Of a stretch of 64,000 bases of DNA, positions 1-10,439 are shown in pieces. Under the pieces are notes generated by a model that was given only the letters and a program-made list of their open reading frames with translations, ran no database searches and was not told where the DNA came from. The translations under genes were made by a program, and so were the position numbers. Where the stretch lies: assembly GCA_963377175.1 (NCBI GenBank), contig CAUJNA010003013.1:586867-650866 (forward strand), read 5' to 3'. The stretch is from Effrenium voratum (Eukaryota > Sar > Dinophyceae > Suessiales > Symbiodiniaceae). Numbering within the stretch: position 1 is the first letter of the stretch; the number at the start of each line of letters is the position of its first letter.

Positions 1-519
1 TGTCGCCTTCTAAACCTATGCTGGATCGTTTAAGTCAACTTGTCTCTCACCTAGCTCAGGTTTACCCGTTAGCCAGGCACAACGGGTCGTGGAGCGACGT
101 GCGAGAGCAAGGCAAAATCACATACCGTGCTGATTGAGCTGCTGCGGTGCCTAGTCGGTACTGTTGCGTAGGTGTTACAAGAGCACATCATTGCTGTTAG
201 GATACATTGCTGTTTCCCCTCGATTCTCCAATTAATCGATCTCTTGAACCAAGGAAGCGGCATCCCAGGCAAAGAATATGTTTTCTTACAGATTCTTCCG
301 TGGTCCGCTCCTTTGACAAATCCATGGAAAGCTGTCCAGAGTACTGACTGAGGTTCCTTCAGCCCACCTCGCTTCAAGTGCCCAGCATGTCTGCGCAGGG
401 CTCTTAGGCAGCCGAGATCTCCAGTCTGAAATCAATCGCGTGCGTTACAGCAAAATCTAGTGGCCTTCTTTGAATAAATCAGACATGGGGTGTGTTTGAG
501 TTTCCACTTAGCAGCGGGC
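1..519. other. No feature seen
   Basis: No exon-like frame, repeat array or RNA gene is supported here. Short open frames exist on both strands, but none has helical or repeat-like protein character or flanking splice signals. Confidence 0.5.
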
Positions 520-960
520 CTCGCCGTTTTTCTGAGTTTTTCTGAGTTTTTCTGATGTTTCAGACTCCGCAGTTTGGCCGAATTGTTCCGCCCAGTTTTG
601 CCGAGTTTTCCTACCTAGTGTTGCCGAGTTGCTCCGCCCAGTTTTCCGAGTTTTTGCAAAGTCTCGCCAAATTTGTTTGCCCAGTTTTGTCGAGTTTTCG
701 GAGCAATTTTTTCGGGTTTTGTCCTCCACGTTTGCCCCTGCCTGTCTTTCCGAGTTTTGCCCGCTCTTCTTCGCAGCGTTTCTGAGTTCTTCCCGTTTCT
801 CCAAGTTGTTTCCAGCTATATTTTCTGATTCCGGCATTCGGAGGTTTAGCTCTCCGCCCAGGTTTTTCCGCCAGAGTCTCTCCCCATAGTTTTTGCGTCA
901 GTTCCTCCGCGCCCTCCGGCCAGTTTGACCGAACAGATGTTTCCCGCACTCTACTGCCCT
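520..960. repeat. Degenerate T-rich minisatellite (CCGAGTTTT/CCCAGTTTT)
   Basis: About 20 imperfect units of roughly 20-25 bp share the core YCCGAGTTTTSC, for example around 600-700. The repeat leaves several frames open on both strands (up to about 150 codons on the minus strand). Those frames are low-complexity and are not called as genes. Confidence 0.75.
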
Positions 961-1245
961 GCCTAGTTGGCTGCCTAGTTGGTCGGTGTAACTGCGTTTG
1001 GGCTGATAACATCGCAGGATTTCTCTCTCCCGCAGAGTTTGTCGATGTTTTCCAGCATGATAGGGAACTTACCATCTTACTTCATGTCCCATTGGTGGAT
1101 CAATGGAACACGAAGCCCAAGTACAAACTTCGGGACCCCAAAGAAAAACCACGCCCAAGACATTGCGCACAGCGCGGACAACAAATTTTTGTTGTTGCTG
1201 TTAGACAAGGGGCTGCGCAATTTGTTTGTTCGATTGTTTCCATGA

Positions 1246-1425
1246 CTTTTGGCTGACATCTGGGTGGGGGACTTCAGGATGGGGGGACCTTTGAGGATGC
1301 AGATGCAGCCAGATCTCACGCCGTCTGACGGAAATCTACGTGGAATGGCAATGCCACAAATCCCGGCTTTGGCGCCTATGTACCAGCCCTACCAGCCCTA
1401 CCAGCCCTCGTGGCCTATGCCTTAG
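1246..1425 (+). CDS. Candidate 3' terminal exon, Met/Pro/Tyr-Gln-Pro-rich C-terminus
   Basis: A 59-codon open stretch follows a TGA and ends at TAG (1423-1425). The peptide is rich in Met, Gln and Pro and finishes with tandem YQP triplets (MYQPYQPYQPSWPMP), a low-complexity tail typical of disordered protein C-termini. No initiating context is visible, so this would be a last exon. Its acceptor would lie near 1,240-1,260, where several AGs are possible. No family is recognised. A frame just upstream (1,080-1,245) could be a preceding exon but has no clear donor. The YQP repeat may also be a chance trinucleotide-type expansion. Confidence 0.35.
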   Translation, partial: LLADIWVGDFRMGGPLRMQMQPDLTPSDGNLRGMAMPQIPALAPMYQPYQPYQPSWPMP

Positions 1426-2137
1426 TTCAAGATTCCTGCGGCCCCGCTTTCAGATGTCCAAGGCAACAGCTCCCCTCGTGCATGATTAAAATTCCAACAT
1501 GGTCGATTTGTGGTTTGGGGCTCACTGTATGAGTTTTGCCGAAACTGGATTCATTTTCCCAACATTGTTCCGCGCAAGACCAACCCTGACCCCGACCAAG
1601 GGCGGGGGAGGGGAGGAGAACTGATGGGCAACCAGGACCCCTGACATTTTATTTTTATATGAGTATTGCGCGAATCGATATTTTGACCATTGTCTCAAAA
1701 AAGGGGAAGTAAGAGCTTTTCCTTTCGGTTTTCAAAATAGCTCTCAAAATATCCTCTGGCTGGCCAGTGGAAGCGGACGTGCCTTGCCTCAGGCTTTACC
1801 CGAGCTGGCAAATGCAACCACAGCTCCTTGGCCAAAATAAAATGGTCGGCAAGGCCCAGGATTTCCAACGTTTCGTCTCATGTGTGTCACGGTCAAAACA
1901 TTTTTTTGTTTGAGGTTCACACTCATCAAGGGAATTTAGACAACCATTGTCACAGCTCGCATGGGTTTGTCTCTGAGGGACATGTGAAGTTGCTTGTTGT
2001 TGGCTTCCATGTCAAAAGCAAAGAAGGGCATTGGTACCTTCCACCGGGACTACCGGTGACTACCGAATTCTGCCTAGCATCATTCAAGTGAAGCGTTTCA
2101 CTTCATGTATAGCCTTCTGAGGAACTTCTACCGGCAG
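1426..2137. other. No gene seen
   Basis: Mixed-composition non-coding sequence. A short plus-strand frame at 1,828-2,091 is open but has no other support. Confidence 0.4.
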
Positions 2138-2656
2138 GATCTCGCCATAGCCTCACTCGGGACGAAGAGACAGTGAGTTTCCATGAGCTGTCGGACATCA
2201 TGTCCATCAAGCAGTTTGAAAGGGTTTCCTGTTCAATGCGCGTAGCCATGTTTTCACTCGGCGAGGGCGTGGCTTGCCTTTGGGAGCCCATGGGAGAGAG
2301 CTTTGAGCTTGGCAAGCCGTAGGTGTTGCAGGAGCAGCTTTCGAGCATGAACAAGGAGCTGCAGAGCCTGAAGCAACAGGACTGCAAGTCCGAGGGTCTG
2401 TTTTGTTTGACCCGAGGGTAAGCGCTGGAGTGAGAGGCCGAAGCCACATGCTCCGGCTTTCGTGAGCAGCACAGCTTGCTTGCCTGATTTAATGGTGTAA
2501 ATGTTGAAACACGACTACCCACGCAGCTTATCGCGGTAGGATGCGGTCCCTGCGCCCTCTGGCTTTCAGGAGCAGAAGGAAGCCAAGGATCTCGAGCTGA
2601 AGGCCATTCAACCAAAGAGAAGGTCCCTCGTATGGATAACTAGTGTTTTAAGATAG
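2138..2656 (+). CDS. Candidate three-exon fragment of a coiled-coil protein
   Basis: Three short plus-strand stretches look like consecutive exons. The first (about 2138-2223) follows GGCAG, reads RDEETVSFHELSDIMSIKQF and reaches an AGG|GTTTCC donor. The second (from 2332, after GTTGCAG) reads EQLSSMNKELQSLKQQD, a clear heptad-like coiled coil. The third (2570-2656, after CTTTCAG) reads EQKEAKDLELKAIQPKRR and runs to a TAG. All three are polar and helical and start directly after a pyrimidine-rich AG, which is the main support. Phase fits between exons one and two. The donor of exon two is uncertain (G|GTCTGT gives the wrong phase). A 170-codon open frame on the opposite strand (2103-2615) is Ser/Cys-rich and less protein-like. 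No family is recognised. Confidence 0.45.
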
Positions 2657-2984
2657 TCGAAGCCTTTTTTGCAAAAGTGGTCTCCGTTTGGATCCTGAAA
2701 CGGCGGGTTATGTTGCGCTTTCAAGCCTGAGAAAGAGTTGGCCGGTTGATTGGAAGTACGGTTGATCTGTGTGTTAAGAAAACCCCATGTTTTGACCAGG
2801 ACCTGGAATATGTCTTAAACATTTGATGGGAAAATAAGAAATGGTGGTCTTAATCCACAGTCTTGACCGGATTTCTATTTTTGGTTATTGAAAGAAGGTG
2901 AGCCCTTGTTAGTCTTGCTTTTGGTGCGTTGTGTTGTTGGGCTCGTTTTGACCCTGGTTGGGGGCTTGGGTGTGGTCGGGTTGG

Positions 2985-3105
2985 CTTGTGACCACCTTTC
3001 CTTTGCTCAGGGGCCTGAGAATTGGGTGTTCGCGCGTTCGGGGAGCAGCGCCACTCTCCACTGTCTGAGCCAGAGGTGTGGCAAGTTGTCAAAAAATGTT
3101 TGAGG
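2985..3105 (-). CDS. Candidate exon, inverted paralogue of 3,300-3,420
   Basis: On the minus strand this stretch reads ...SGSDSGEWRCSPNARTPNSQ and on into a Lys/Arg/Pro/His-rich tail. It is the inverted, diverged copy of the plus-strand exon candidate that begins about 200 bp away. The DNA arms match best over 2,998-3,034 against 3,381-3,418. The peptides share the SGS-acidic/Phe-x-Gly-x-Trp pattern and Arg-x-Pro spacing in the same frame. Shared protein-level pattern between inverted copies is better evidence for coding than an open frame alone. No function is recognised, and splice limits are not clear. Confidence 0.35.
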
Positions 3106-3211
3106 AAAGTTTGTAGGTAGCCAACCTTTATTTTCTTTGTGCTGCGTCTTTAGACGTAGAAGTCTTCGCAGGACTCGATCCCAACTCCCTCCTATGGCGA
3201 CACAGAGCTAG

Positions 3212-3455
3212 AGTGTCATACTATGAGACAAGCCTGCACAGGAATACTTCTTCAGATTGCGAAGTTTTCTGGATGGCCGTATGTGCTACATCGCAAGGCG
3301 CAGCGCACGGTAAACCAACATTGGTGACCTACAAATCTGGCTCAGAGTTTGGAAATTGGACACTGTTGCCCCAAAAGCGTGAACACCCAATTCTCAGGCC
3401 TCTGAGCGAAGGAAAAAGCGACCGCATTGCGGCTCGGACAGAACTAAGAAAGCTG
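3212..3455 (+). CDS. Candidate internal exon, about 81 codons, unknown protein
   Basis: An open stretch begins after AGCTAG and runs to AAGCTG|GTCAGT, a good donor at 3456. The peptide is mixed and soluble-looking. It includes SDCEVFWMAVCATSQGAAHG, then YKSGSEFGNWTLLPQK, and a charged end (KSDRIAARTELRKL). Its second half has an inverted homologue at 2,985-3,105 on the other strand. No ATG with context is evident, so it is probably an internal exon. No family is recognised. The inverted pair may have come from a fold-back duplication or a small mobile element that carried this exon. Confidence 0.45.
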
Positions 3456-3877
3456 GTCAGTTTCAGTGTTTTTTGATTTTGGGAGCATTCGAGTGTCTCA
3501 AAGAATTGATTTCTGGACATTTGAGGGTCTACTTTTTTGCTTCACAAAACTTCTTAACACATTGACGGACCGTAGGAGATCAGTAGGGGACAGCCTTGAC
3601 CATACACAGCGTAATATGGTGCAGATATCCGCCCTGTGGACGCGTCTGACATCGTCAGGTTGTGGATGGCCAGAGCAGCGCATAAGCAACGACTCGCTTT
3701 TGCTCGCAGGCCACAGAAGTAGGGGTGGCAGAAAAGCACTTGCGTGAGGCGGGCGGCGGAAGGCAGTCGTTTGTCCAACGAACGCCTGAGCGAACCTGAC
3801 GTATCGCAAGCTAGGGCTTAAAACTTTGCGAGGTGCATTTTTTGCAGAGCGAGGGGGGAGGATGCTCACTTTAAGGG
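3456..3877. other. No gene supported
   Basis: Mixed sequence. A minus-strand frame (3,498-4,031, about 177 codons) is open but Ser/Arg/Pro-rich and overlaps better plus-strand candidates, so it is not called. Confidence 0.35.
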
Positions 3878-4096
3878 TTGGCATGTGGTCAATTTTCTCA
3901 GGGCTTACGTCGACCAGCGCCTGCGCCTTCTGGCCCCTGGATCCGCAAGGCAGAGCAAAAGATGAAGGAGTGGCGCGGAGTGGAGCACGATGCGCCATGT
4001 TGTTTGCTTTGCAAATTTGCATGGAACCCAAAATGGGATTCCCCGCGGGAAGATTCCACTGAATTTGTCGGGTTTGTTGTTGATCGGTTTCGATAG
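3878..4096 (+). CDS. Candidate exon with Cys-rich, Trp-rich segment
   Basis: The plus-strand open frame ends at TAG (4094-4096). Its second half (from about 3,938) reads GPWIRKAEQKMKEWRGVEHD, then a Cys cluster (APCCLLCKFAWNPKW), then an acidic end. The abrupt change from a Pro/Ala-rich start suggests the true exon begins inside the frame, after one of the AGs near 3,920-3,945. The CC-x2-C-x-FAW cluster is not a zinc-finger pattern I can name. Exons of the same possible gene may continue at 4,501 and 5,095 on the same strand. Confidence 0.35.
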   Translation: MACGQFSQGLRRPAPAPSGPWIRKAEQKMKEWRGVEHDAPCCLLCKFAWNPKWDSPREDSTEFVGFVVDRFR

Positions 4097-4500
4097 CAAT
4101 GATAATCCAAGGCAGTGTAATCCCCCAGGCTCACCAGCTTTTGCGGCCACCTCCCTTTCCATCTCTTTCTTGTTTTGTCTCTCTGTCCCCCTTGGACACC
4201 GAAGTGCAATATGCAACGTTGTGTGGACTGCCAAGCCCAGACATGCATCCAGCTCATTGTGATAACTAGCAACGCCAAAGCGAGCGAAGCTTGAGCGGCT
4301 ACTCTATCTGGCTCAAGGAGGATAATGGGGCCTGAAAGAGCGTGTTGAGCCACAATCAAAATGAGGGTAATGGGAGGATAGCAAGGCAGAGCCCCAACTA
4401 AATAATGTGTTCGACATTCCTTTTTGACGCAGCAAGCAAAATAGGTAGGAGTCACCATCAACCAGTTCATTCGGTTGTTGGCGGCACCTCTGTTCTTTGC

Positions 4501-4583
4501 TCGGCAGCTGCAAAGGACGCAGATGTTGCTGCTAAGCAGCTGCAGGATCGAGAGCAGAATGTGGAGGACCAGGCAAAGCGTGC
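4501..4583 (+). CDS. Candidate coiled-coil exon
   Basis: The frame reads SAAAKDADVAAKQLQDREQN and then VEDQAKR, strongly helical and heptad-like. A CGGCAG acceptor lies at 4503-4507 and possible GTGCGTGA or GTGAAG donors at 4580-4585. It resembles the coiled-coil exon at 5,095 and probably belongs to the same gene. No family assignment is possible from a generic coiled coil. Confidence 0.45.
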
Positions 4584-5094
4584 GTGAAGCTCTCAGCACC
4601 CGTCGGGTGACTGTTTGCGCCGTCGCCTGGTCATTGGATTCATTATGGTACTGCATGCAAAGTTCAGTAGCTGGAAGAACTGGGGAACTCACATTTCCCA
4701 CGTCGATTACTGGCTCCTGTGTGTCCGGCCAGCGGGTGGATGCACGGTTCTTCTGTGCATGAATTCGACAGTCTGGACATAAAGGGCTGTCGGTGTACTG
4801 CGGAAGTACAAGTAGTCTAGGTGCATAGAAGTAATGTATGTGCTAGGAAATTGGGGCTCCCAACAAAACACTCCCAGCAACAGCGCCTCTACGGGCAGGC
4901 AATTTCGGCAGTGCGAACGGCCAAGACACAGGTTGCCCAGGCCTGGACGCCCGAGCCTAGCTCTTGTCAGACTCCTCTAAGACACATCAACGTAGTAAAC
5001 CATTGATTTTTGTGATGACCATGGCTCAGACTTCCCCAATGACACATGATGGAACTCATGGCTGTCTTGAGCATGCTCCCACTTTGGGCGCCAG

Positions 5095-5205
5095 GCCCAG
5101 AAGGAGGTGAAGGACATGCAGGACGAGCTGCGGCAGGCCTTCTCAGAATTAAAGAAGCCATGGGCCAATCAGCCTCTTCCAACCGCAAAGGTTCCAAGGA
5201 GGTAG
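5095..5205 (+). CDS. Candidate terminal coiled-coil exon
   Basis: After GCGCCAG (ending 5094) the frame is open for 36 codons to TAG at 5203-5205. It starts AQKEVKDMQDELRQAFSELK and ends in a Pro/Lys/Arg tail. The composition is typical of the end of a coiled coil. A plausible gene would join this to the exon at 4,501-4,583. The antisense frame here is open too (to 5,323) but low-complexity. Confidence 0.5.
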   Translation, partial: AQKEVKDMQDELRQAFSELKKPWANQPLPTAKVPRR

Positions 5206-5744
5206 CCATGTAGGTTTCTATTTGGGTGTGTGCATGTGTGTGCTGTTGGAGTTGCAAAAGAACTAACAACCAAAGGAAACCAACCATTGGAGGCATCCAG
5301 TTCTCACGTTTATGGCATACCAATTTCTCGAGCCAACCTTGGGTAAACGTAGCAAACCCTTAGTGTCCAAATGGGATTAGTAAATGCACGCGCTATAAAG
5401 ACAACTGGGGGGCCCAACAGGATTAGTAAATGCACCTGGAATAAAGACAAGCACCCGCCACCCGCGCCAAAAAAAACAGTCCCCCCCCAAAAAAATAAAA
5501 GGAGAGGACGAAACAGAGATAAAAGAGAGGAGAGATAGCCAAGCCAACACCTGGTCCTTGGATCTTTGGTACCTTGTTCCTCAAATCCAGAATTGTCAGC
5601 TTTACCAATCCCGTGTTTTCTTACATGTCTCTTGTTTAAAACCTGCAAACAATCAAACCCACAAAGGGGGTAGTACTTCAGCCCCCAACTTGACATTATT
5701 TCAGGGGCCCCCGAAATAAAGTCTTGTTGCCTGGCCCCCAAAAA
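5206..5744. other. Non-coding stretch with homopolymer runs
   Basis: It contains poly-A and poly-C runs near 5,465-5,500 and purine-rich GAGAGGA motifs. The minus-strand open frame (5310-5750) spans these runs and is hydrophobic low-complexity. No exon is called. Confidence 0.4.
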
Positions 5745-6055
5745 AAGCAAAAGGAAGCTCCAGCAATACTAAATCAAATGGAAACTCAAGTCTACCAATA
5801 CTAAACAAATGGAAACTCAGTTCCAAATCTCAAAAGGAAGCTCCAGCAATACTAAATCAAATGGAAACTCAAGTCTACCAATACTAAATCAAATGGCAAC
5901 TCAGTTCCAAATCTGAAAAGCTCCAGCAATACTAAATCAAATGGAAACTCAGCTGCAAATTTCAAAAGGAAGCTCCAGCAATACTAAATCAAATGGACAG
6001 TCAAGTCTACCAATACTAAATCTAGTGGAAACTCACCTCAAGATACTATTCCAGA
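5745..6055. repeat. AT-rich minisatellite (AATACTAAATCAAATGGAAACTC)
   Basis: About eight units combine CCAGCAATACTAAATC or TACCAATACTAAATC with AAATGGAAACTCA. Two alternating sub-units build a higher-order repeat of about 80-90 bp (for example 5,754-5,830 and 5,840-5,915). It ends near 6,055. Confidence 0.85.
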
Positions 6056-7294
6056 TACAAAATGGAGGTATTTGGGGGTCTCAGGGTGGGTATCCATCGT
6101 TGGGGGGGGGGGACTCCCGTTTACTAATCCACATTGGACATTAAGTCGCACCCTTTCTCGCGCAACAAATGAACATCAGGCAACTCTAGCGCCAGAGCAC
6201 ACAACAGTTTTTCCGTTTAAGCAGCCACTACACAGCATACCAAGAGCCTGTCTCTGAAAAAGCATAACGCTAAGGCTATGTTTTTACGCAGGACGAGCCA
6301 ATTCTACTGCTAAAGCGTACAACAATATGTTCCGGCGACAAAGCAGCAGCTAACCAGAATTCCAAGAGCCTGTCCGAGAAACCAACATGACGCTACAGTT
6401 TCACGGAACAAGCAGGGCGAATGAGCGTCAGGCGCTTCTACAGCCAAGTTATGCGGGCAAGAGGCCCCAAATAGTAGCGGATAGCAAGGAAAGACAAACA
6501 TCTTTGGCTAGAAGTTGCGACGCCGGGTTTAATTTGGTGACGGGGCTGCAAAACTCTTTAAGTTAAGAATTCCATTTTTTTGCGTAAACGGGAGAGATTA
6601 CGCAAATATTTGTTTACAAGGCGCTGAGTAATTACATTTCTAGTTTGCTCCCCATAACCAAATTTGGCTGTTGTGGCAAGAATGCAAGGCCCCCATCCCC
6701 CCACACTTACGCACGCCGAAACAAGGCCCGTACATGACAACACGTGGCCGCCCAAGATTTTGTTTTACCAAGTTTTTGCCTTGCCCCGTACCATTGACGA
6801 TTGTGAATTTGATATTGCAAAGACTTCATCTTAGATTTCCAGAACTTAATTTATAATTGCCAGTCCTAAGTTTAGTATTGCCAAGACCAAATCATCGATG
6901 TCCAGTACCTGACCTAGTATGGGGAATTTAACATGTAGCGCAGCCAAGACATAAATCGCAGGTTCCTACTTGTTATATTTGACCCTGGTCAACCTGTATG
7001 TGATTGTCATGTGTTTTTTGCGGTTGTCCGTGAATGTTCCATGGGTCTTCCGTGATTCCCTATGAGTGTATTTGTCGTTTATACGCGTTGCACTTGCATT
7101 TTCTTCGCACTTCTCATAGCACCAATTCGTGCACTGTCGATTATGAACTCTCTATGTATGTCTGACGCACGTTCCCATCAATTCAATGCATTATCTGTTC
7201 GCCTTTTAAAATGTGTAGAACAAGTACACAACAAGTGCAAAGAAAATGCGTAGGAATAAATTCATAGATAATTCATGAGCACGTCCTAAGAACA
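6056..7294. other. No gene seen
   Basis: A G-run lies near 6,100-6,110. Between 6,790 and 6,960 there are weak repeats of the type 'ATTGCCAAGA / TTGCCAGTCC' with TTTAGTATTG-like phrases. No exon is supported. Confidence 0.4.
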
Positions 7295-7648
7295 TCAACA
7301 ACATATCTTCAGAAACTTGGTTTTGGCCAGCCGCAAGGCAGCACGAAGACTTGACTTTGCACTTCTTTGCATTTGTTCTATTCCTTTCTTTCGCTGTTGC
7401 CTTTGGTTAATGTTTCGCACTTGGACCAGGGCCAAGCCCTGCAACTCTCCTGTTTCCCCAGCATTGCCCTGAGATTGTGCAATTACGTGGCTTTTCTCTT
7501 GTTCTGCTTGACTTCCTTTGCATCTTTGCAGGTGCCACCTGGTAAAAATTCCGTTGTTGTTTTCAGACAGCATTGCAACACCTTGGTGTTTCCATTTTCT
7601 CCAGGGAAATTTGGTATCTTCATTGATCTGCCCTGAGTTTGGTGGCAT
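7295..7648 (-). CDS. Candidate basic, Gln/Lys-rich protein of up to 117 aa
   Basis: The minus-strand frame is open for 117 codons with an ATG at 7646-7648 and a stop at 7295-7297. From the N-terminus it is mixed, then becomes Gln/Lys/Asn-rich and helical: SQAEQEKSHVIAQSQG, then NINQRQQRKKGIEQMQ and a basic C-terminus (ALRLAKTKFLKICC). The composition is much more protein-like than the complementary frames, which are T-rich hydrophobic. Whether it is intron-free is unknown. No family is recognised. Confidence 0.4.
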   Translation of the reverse strand: MPPNSGQINEDTKFPWRKWKHQGVAMLSENNNGIFTRWHLQRCKGSQAEQEKSHVIAQSQGNAGETGELQGLALVQVRNINQRQQRKKGIEQMQRSAKSSLRAALRLAKTKFLKICC

Positions 7649-7889
7649 GGTCCGGTTGGTTCCTTGAACAGGGTGGATGGCGCTAGAACAGCTAGAGCTC
7701 TGGCAAATGGTATGAGTTTATGTGCGTGCAGGCATCCCAGCTACAAAATGAACTTGACTAAACTTGGCCACTTTGACCCCTTCGGAGAGAAAGGTGTCAG
7801 CATGATGTTTATTGTCAACATTTTCACCAATAGAAAGACGCAGTCACCGCTTTACCTGACAAATATGTGTGCTGTAGTCCAGATATATT

Positions 7890-8032
7890 TCTTAACTTTG
7901 AGTTTCCAAAGTATGTCCACCTACAACGAGGTTGTAATCATCAATTTGTTTGTCAACCAGTTGGCCTGCAACATCTTGCGGCCACAGGACATTGTAGTCC
8001 AAAAACATTCCTTGACTGAAGTTCTCCATCTG
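7890..8032. repeat. Dispersed repeat family R1, copy 1
   Basis: The phrase TTGGCCTGCAACATCTTG, then CGGCCACAGGACATTGTAGT and a following TTCCTTGACTGAAG recur in diverged form at 11,775-12,300 and 28,880-29,130. The unit (about 50-60 bp) always joins a 'GGCCTG..A..TTTTGA/CTTGAGGCCGCAG' half to a 'GTTGTAGTCCA.AAATTCC' half. Confidence 0.6.
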
Positions 8033-8419
8033 TGTTGACCCATAAAACATGAGTCTTCGGTTTTTACGTTTTTGCTGTCGCCGGTTTGGATGACGGGGGG
8101 TGAGGGGTTCTTGCGTCTGCGATGCCGCTTTTTGTGCTACGTCGCCTGCCTGCCTGCCTTTCTTTTTTTCCGTCCTTGTTTGCCTGTTGCTTGTTTTCCT
8201 GGCTGCTTGTTTGCGTGCCTGCTTTTTTGCGTGTGTTTGGTTTTTACATAGCCCCGGGTGGCTATAACCCCACGGAAACAACCGCGCAGCCAATATTTTT
8301 GAGTTTTTTGCTTTGGGGGATTCCGAGCTGGTTTTCTTTGTTTTTGTCAGCTCCGAACAGTGCTCCAGGTGGCGCCCGTGCCAACTATGAGGATGTTTCC
8401 GATCTTTCACCTGGCTGCA

Positions 8420-9060
8420 CCATCATCATCATCATCAGCATCATCATCATGGCCCTCATCGTCGTGACACGGATGGTGACAATTACCATAGACGGCGCTC
8501 TGCATCACCAAGCGTGCCTACTGGCACACTTGAAATGTCAATGTACAAAAGGAAGAAGAAGACCTGATAATAACTATGGTGATGACAATGACGATCACCA
8601 TGATGGCGAAGACTATATAAGCAAAGAAAGAGGTGATGACTCTGAACTTGTGCTGTAGACATATACTATCATCGCACCCGCTGATGCAGGGGATGCCACG
8701 ATGGAAGTTATCATGGTCACCGTCATGATGCTTGTCGTTGATGACCATGACCATAATGATCATGATAATGGCGACTCTGATGAGAACTATCATCGTGGCA
8801 CCCCCTGCCCACAAGGGTGTCTAACGGCAATTATCATACGCCGCTGGGGATGCAGGGCATGCTACAGTGATATCGCACATCACTTGTGATGCGCCATAAG
8901 GATGATACAATGATGCCTCTGACGCTAACCATCATCGTAGAACCCGCTGCGTCCTACCGGCACGCGTTTAGAAAAGAAAGAGATGATGGCAAAAGAACTT
9001 TCACCTTGCTACATAATCATCACCCCCATCATCCTCATCCTCACGGTCATCAGCTTCGTG
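8420..9060. repeat. ATC/GAT-rich degenerate minisatellite, block 1
   Basis: Trinucleotide-rich sequence (CATCATCATC...GATGATGAC) is organised in units of about 100-130 bp, each ending in a phrase like CTGATGCAGGGGATGCCACG followed by a GTTATCAT. Long His/Asp- or Ile/Met-rich frames open on both strands as a consequence and are not called. Confidence 0.75.
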
Positions 9061-9900
9061 ATGCAGACCACTTGCAGGTCTGCCACCGCATTTCCTCATC
9101 CACTGGTTATAGGACCAGGAATCTGTAGAATTCAGCTTGTCACGTGGGAGAGGGCTACTAGCCAGCCGTGGCCAATGGAAAAGTTCAATCCCTGAGGACA
9201 GCAGCCCGGCAGCCCGTTGACAAGGACGTCCCACCAACCCCTTGCGAGCTACAGTAAGATGCTGTTTCCAGCAAGGCCACCCTGGCCAGTGGACAAGTTC
9301 AACAATCCCCAAGGATAGCAGCTCGGGCGCCTATGGCAAGTGCATTTCATTCACAGGGAAGTAAGGGAAGGGCCGCGTGACTTCATACCACCAACCCCTT
9401 GCGAGCTACAGTCATGCAAAGTGGGAATCCAAGATGCTGCTTCCAGCAAACAGGGGTGTGACACGGCGCTCCGCTGCGTTTCATAGTTGCTTCCAAGGAG
9501 GGTGCAAATTGGACAACCTTTCTCACCTGCTATATCAATTTTGCGCACGACTAGTTTGCGTGGGGAGCTGGAGGGCGTTCACCGCCCCACTACCCGCTTG
9601 GAGGTGGCCTGCCTCAGCCCTCACATGTCCGGAATATCTGTTGCACGTATGAAGTTGCTAGCCTACGGTAGGCTCACACAAACAGATGCTATGGGGGTCA
9701 GAGAACTACTTATCCTACTTGCACCCTCCACAGGTCGTCAAAACAATGTCTGATAAGCAGGTCTTATATTTGCCAGCCGCAAAAACCTTAACAAGCAATG
9801 GAGCAGAGAAATGCTTGTGCTACACGAAAGCCTACGTGATGAAACACGCATATTTCACTGCATTTCTGGTGTGTGCTAAACTCTCCATGTTAATCAGTAG
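9061..9900. other. No gene supported; a duplicated phrase
   Basis: The phrase CCACCAACCCCTTGCGAGCT occurs at about 9,231 and 9,391, with similar GATGCT-TTCCAGCAA text after both, so a segment of about 160 bp is duplicated. No exon with credible borders is seen. Confidence 0.4.
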
Positions 9901-10147
9901 CGAGCTGGCAGCCTGATGACACTTCGGCCTTGCTAGTTGCAGAGAATATTGTAGCTAACACTGTTTTTAGCAGCAACTTCCAAGCTTGCGTCGCCAGGAG
10001 CACCAGAAGCTTGTCATACGTACCAGTTGTTAAGATGCACACCTTAGTTTGTAAGTATCGTGACCTACCGGGAGCTAAACCTACAGGTGACCCAAATTCT
10101 GGACAACCTGCTGGGCCCCAGTGATCGTGGGCTGAGTGTGGGAGTTC

Positions 10148-10172
10148 GGGGGGGGCGGGGGGGGGGGGGGGA
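10148..10172. repeat. Poly-G tract
   Basis: A long G run, nearly uninterrupted, just downstream of a GGGCTGAGTG context. It creates glycine or proline runs in overlapping frames. Confidence 0.9.
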
Positions 10173-10344
10173 AATGCAAATTTAGAAGACTGATTCCGTT
10201 TTTCCACATGTCGAGACTGGAAGATGTAACGCAACATCTTAATTTTTTCCTGGAACCGACAATGCCCAACCATTTTGTATTGAATTTTCGGGAGAAGCGC
10301 TGCGGAGGCCATAGACGTTTGCGCTTGAAATAAATGTCTGAAAA

Positions 10345-10348
10345 ACAC

Positions 10349-10400
<52 letters not shown>
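10345..10400. repeat. (AC)n microsatellite
   Basis: An almost perfect AC/CA dinucleotide repeat of about 55 bp with one G interruption near 10,353. Confidence 0.97.
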
Positions 10401-10439
10401 GTATGTGAACAACGCCGGCCTCCCAAATTCCCTTCTGTA

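Noticed and set aside
2240..2265. GCGTAGCCATGTTTTCACTC resembles the dinoflagellate spliced-leader sequence
   Set aside because: Only the first ten bases agree. The diagnostic TTTTGGCTCAAG part is absent, and it lies between exon candidates.
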